This document shows, piece after piece, positions 6,345-7,191 of a stretch of DNA of 7,191 nt. Every line of letters starts with the position of its first letter. Within the stretch, counting starts at the first letter, position 1. Location: positions 1-7,191 of the forward strand of contig USPX01000105.1 in assembly GCA_900556665.1 (NCBI GenBank), written 5' to 3'. Below the pieces are notes generated by a model. The model made no database searches, was not told where the DNA came from, and saw nothing but the letters and a program-made list of their open reading frames with translations. This DNA is from an uncultured Eubacteriales bacterium (GTDB taxonomy: Bacteria; Bacillota_A; Clostridia; Lachnospirales; Cellulosilyticaceae). Made by a program: the position numbers and the translations under genes.

Positions 6345-6350
6345 CCTCCT
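6345..6350 (-). promoter_or_regulatory. Shine-Dalgarno site that sets the pflA start
   Basis: On the minus strand a consensus AGGAGG (6350 down to 6345) is followed by T and then two in-frame ATGs. The first (6343) is only 1 nt away, too close for initiation; the second (6337) has the ideal 7-nt spacer. Confidence 0.9.
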
Positions 6351-6369
6351 AAATAATTTTATGATTTCT

Positions 6370-6393
6370 ACGTACTAAAAAATATTAGTATGT
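6370..6393. repeat. short inverted repeat in the pflA leader
   Basis: TACTAA (6373-6378) and TTAGTA (6385-6390) are perfect arms around AAAATA. On the plus strand the pairing extends to 9 bp with one G-T wobble. It lies about 35 nt upstream of the pflA ribosome binding site. It could be an operator; it does not match the Rex or CcpA site consensus as I know them, and chance is possible in such AT-rich DNA. Confidence 0.3.
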
Positions 6394-6444
6394 AATAAGT
6401 TGGTTTATTTTCTTATGAAAGATTAAGAGTAATCCTCTTTTTTT

Positions 6445-6473
6445 ATTATAAACAATTAATAAAGAGGATGCAA
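6445..6473 (-). promoter_or_regulatory. possible pflA promoter overlapping the pflB terminator
   Basis: On the minus strand, TTGCAT (6473-6468), a 17-nt spacer and a perfect TATAAT (6450-6445) form a plausible sigma-A promoter. The -35 agrees with consensus only at TTG and sits in the loop and inner stem of the pflB terminator hairpin. It would give pflA a leader of about 100 nt and allow expression separate from pflB. Confidence 0.45.
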
Positions 6474-6485
6474 ACATCCTCTTTA
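6460..6485 (-). terminator. hairpin after pflB (terminator or attenuator)
   Basis: A perfect 11-bp stem pairs 6460-6470 with 6475-6485 around a 4-nt loop, starting about 45 nt after the pflB stop. On the minus strand it is followed by TTATTAATTGTTTA, only moderately U-rich, so it may terminate partially or protect the 3' end of the pflB message while allowing some read-through into pflA. Confidence 0.7.
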
Positions 6486-6529
6486 AAATAAATTTTATTT
6501 AATAATTTTTATTATTTAGTAATCAATTA

Positions 6530-7191
6530 TTAGAAGTGATTATGGAATGTTCTGTTGATAACATCCATTTGTTGTTCTCTTGTTAAACGGATGAAACGAA
6601 CAGCGTATCCAGATACACGGATTGTAAGTTGTGGATATTTTTCTGGATGATCCATAGCATCAAGTAATGTTTCACGTTGAAGAACGTTAACATTTACATG
6701 GTGAGGATCTTGTACGAAGTATCCATCAAGAAGACCTGTTAAGTTATTAACTTGTTCTTCTTCTGTTTTACCAAGAGCACTTGGAATGATAGAGAATGTA
6801 TTAGAAATACCATCTAATGAATCTCTGTATGGAAGTTTAGCTACAGAAGAAAGTGATGCAAGAGCACCGTTTACGTCTCTACCGTGCATTGGGTTAGCAC
6901 CTGGAGCAAGTGGTTGACCTGCTTTACGTCCATCAGGTGTGTTACCTGTTTTCTTACCATATACAACGTTTGATGTAATAGTTAAGATAGATGTTGTTGG
7001 GATAGAGTTTCTGTATGTATGGTGTTTTCTAATTTTGTTCATGAAGTTTTGAACAAGTTCAACAGCGATTTGGTCTACGCGATCATCGTTGTTACCGTAA
7101 GCTGGGTATTCACCTTCGATTTCGTAATCTGTAGCAAGACCTGTTTCATCTCTAACAACTTTAACTTTAGCATATTTGATAGCTGAAAGTG
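6530..7191 (-). CDS. pflB: pyruvate formate-lyase (formate C-acetyltransferase), C-terminal part
   Basis: The minus-strand frame is open from the right edge to TAA at 6532-6530, followed at once by a second TAA. It encodes the last 219 residues of PflB (full length about 750), a glycyl-radical enzyme that converts pyruvate and CoA to formate and acetyl-CoA in anaerobic fermentation. The fragment begins [19 protein letters not shown] and includes the [15 protein letters not shown] segment, [27 protein letters not shown] and [15 protein letters not shown]. The C-terminal glycyl-radical motif is [13 protein letters not shown], with the radical glycine encoded at 6610-6608. The methionine at 7042 is internal and not a start, as the upstream residues match the family without a gap. 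The two active-site cysteines lie beyond the edge. Its partner PflA is encoded just downstream. Confidence 0.97.
   Translation of the reverse strand, partial: LSAIKYAKVKVVRDETGLATDYEIEGEYPAYGNNDDRVDQIAVELVQNFMNKIRKHHTYRNSIPTTSILTITSNVVYGKKTGNTPDGRKAGQPLAPGANPMHGRDVNGALASLSSVAKLPYRDSLDGISNTFSIIPSALGKTEEEQVNNLTGLLDGYFVQDPHHVNVNVLQRETLLDAMDHPEKYPQLTIRVSGYAVRFIRLTREQQMDVINRTFHNHF

Noticed and set aside
6421..6447. Plus-strand terminator (AAGAG / CTCTT plus T run)
   Set aside because: The stem is only 5 bp and no plus-strand gene lies upstream of it; the T run is better explained as part of the three-arm repeat.
6530..7042. A short separate 170-residue Pfl-like protein (autonomous glycyl radical cofactor type)
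   Set aside because: The frame stays open to the right edge and the 49 upstream codons match PflB without a gap, so the methionine at 7042 is internal and this is the end of a full-size PflB.

Overview
The window looks like a stretch of chromosome from a low-GC, strictly or mainly fermentative Firmicute, most likely an anaerobic member of the Clostridia (Lachnospirales-like). The reasons are the strongly AT-rich DNA, strong purine-rich Shine-Dalgarno sites, the classic Firmicutes order rplI-dnaB, and a pyruvate formate-lyase / activase pair of Firmicutes type. No species can be named from the sequence alone. Every gene recognised is a normal chromosomal gene; I see no phage, insertion sequence, CRISPR, tRNA or rRNA.

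Layout. (1) Bases 1-1757 carry the end of rplI (ribosomal protein L9) and a complete dnaB replicative helicase, closed by a strong intrinsic terminator. (2) Bases 1791-2300 hold a stand-alone GNAT acetyltransferase of the phosphinothricin-acetyltransferase-like type. (3) Bases 2421-4580 hold a two-gene unit: a 170-residue cytoplasmic protein I do not recognise, then, 15 nt later, a CstA-family pyruvate/peptide transporter, closed by a strong terminator at 4605-4640. (4) Bases 4819-5475 encode a MerR-type DNA-binding protein with a long coiled coil and a basic C-terminal tail, driven by a clear extended -10 promoter and preceded by a cluster of short inverted repeats. (5) On the minus strand, converging on the MerR gene, lie pflB (C-terminal 219 codons, running off the right edge) and then pflA, the radical-SAM enzyme that installs the glycyl radical in PflB.

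Functional reading. The left end is housekeeping (translation and replication). The centre and right concern pyruvate: CstA-family carriers move pyruvate or peptides across the membrane, and PflB/PflA cleave pyruvate with CoA to formate and acetyl-CoA under anoxia. Whether these are co-regulated is not shown by the sequence.

No gene-free stretch exceeds 300 bases. The longest are 4581-4818 (terminator, small inverted repeats, promoter) and 6338-6529 (pflB terminator, possible pflA promoter, a three-arm repeat). I found no convincing new multi-gene system. The points most worth a second look are the unknown protein coupled to cstA, the hairpin over the cstA start codon, the repeats flanking the MerR promoter, and the alternative-pairing repeats between pflB and pflA.
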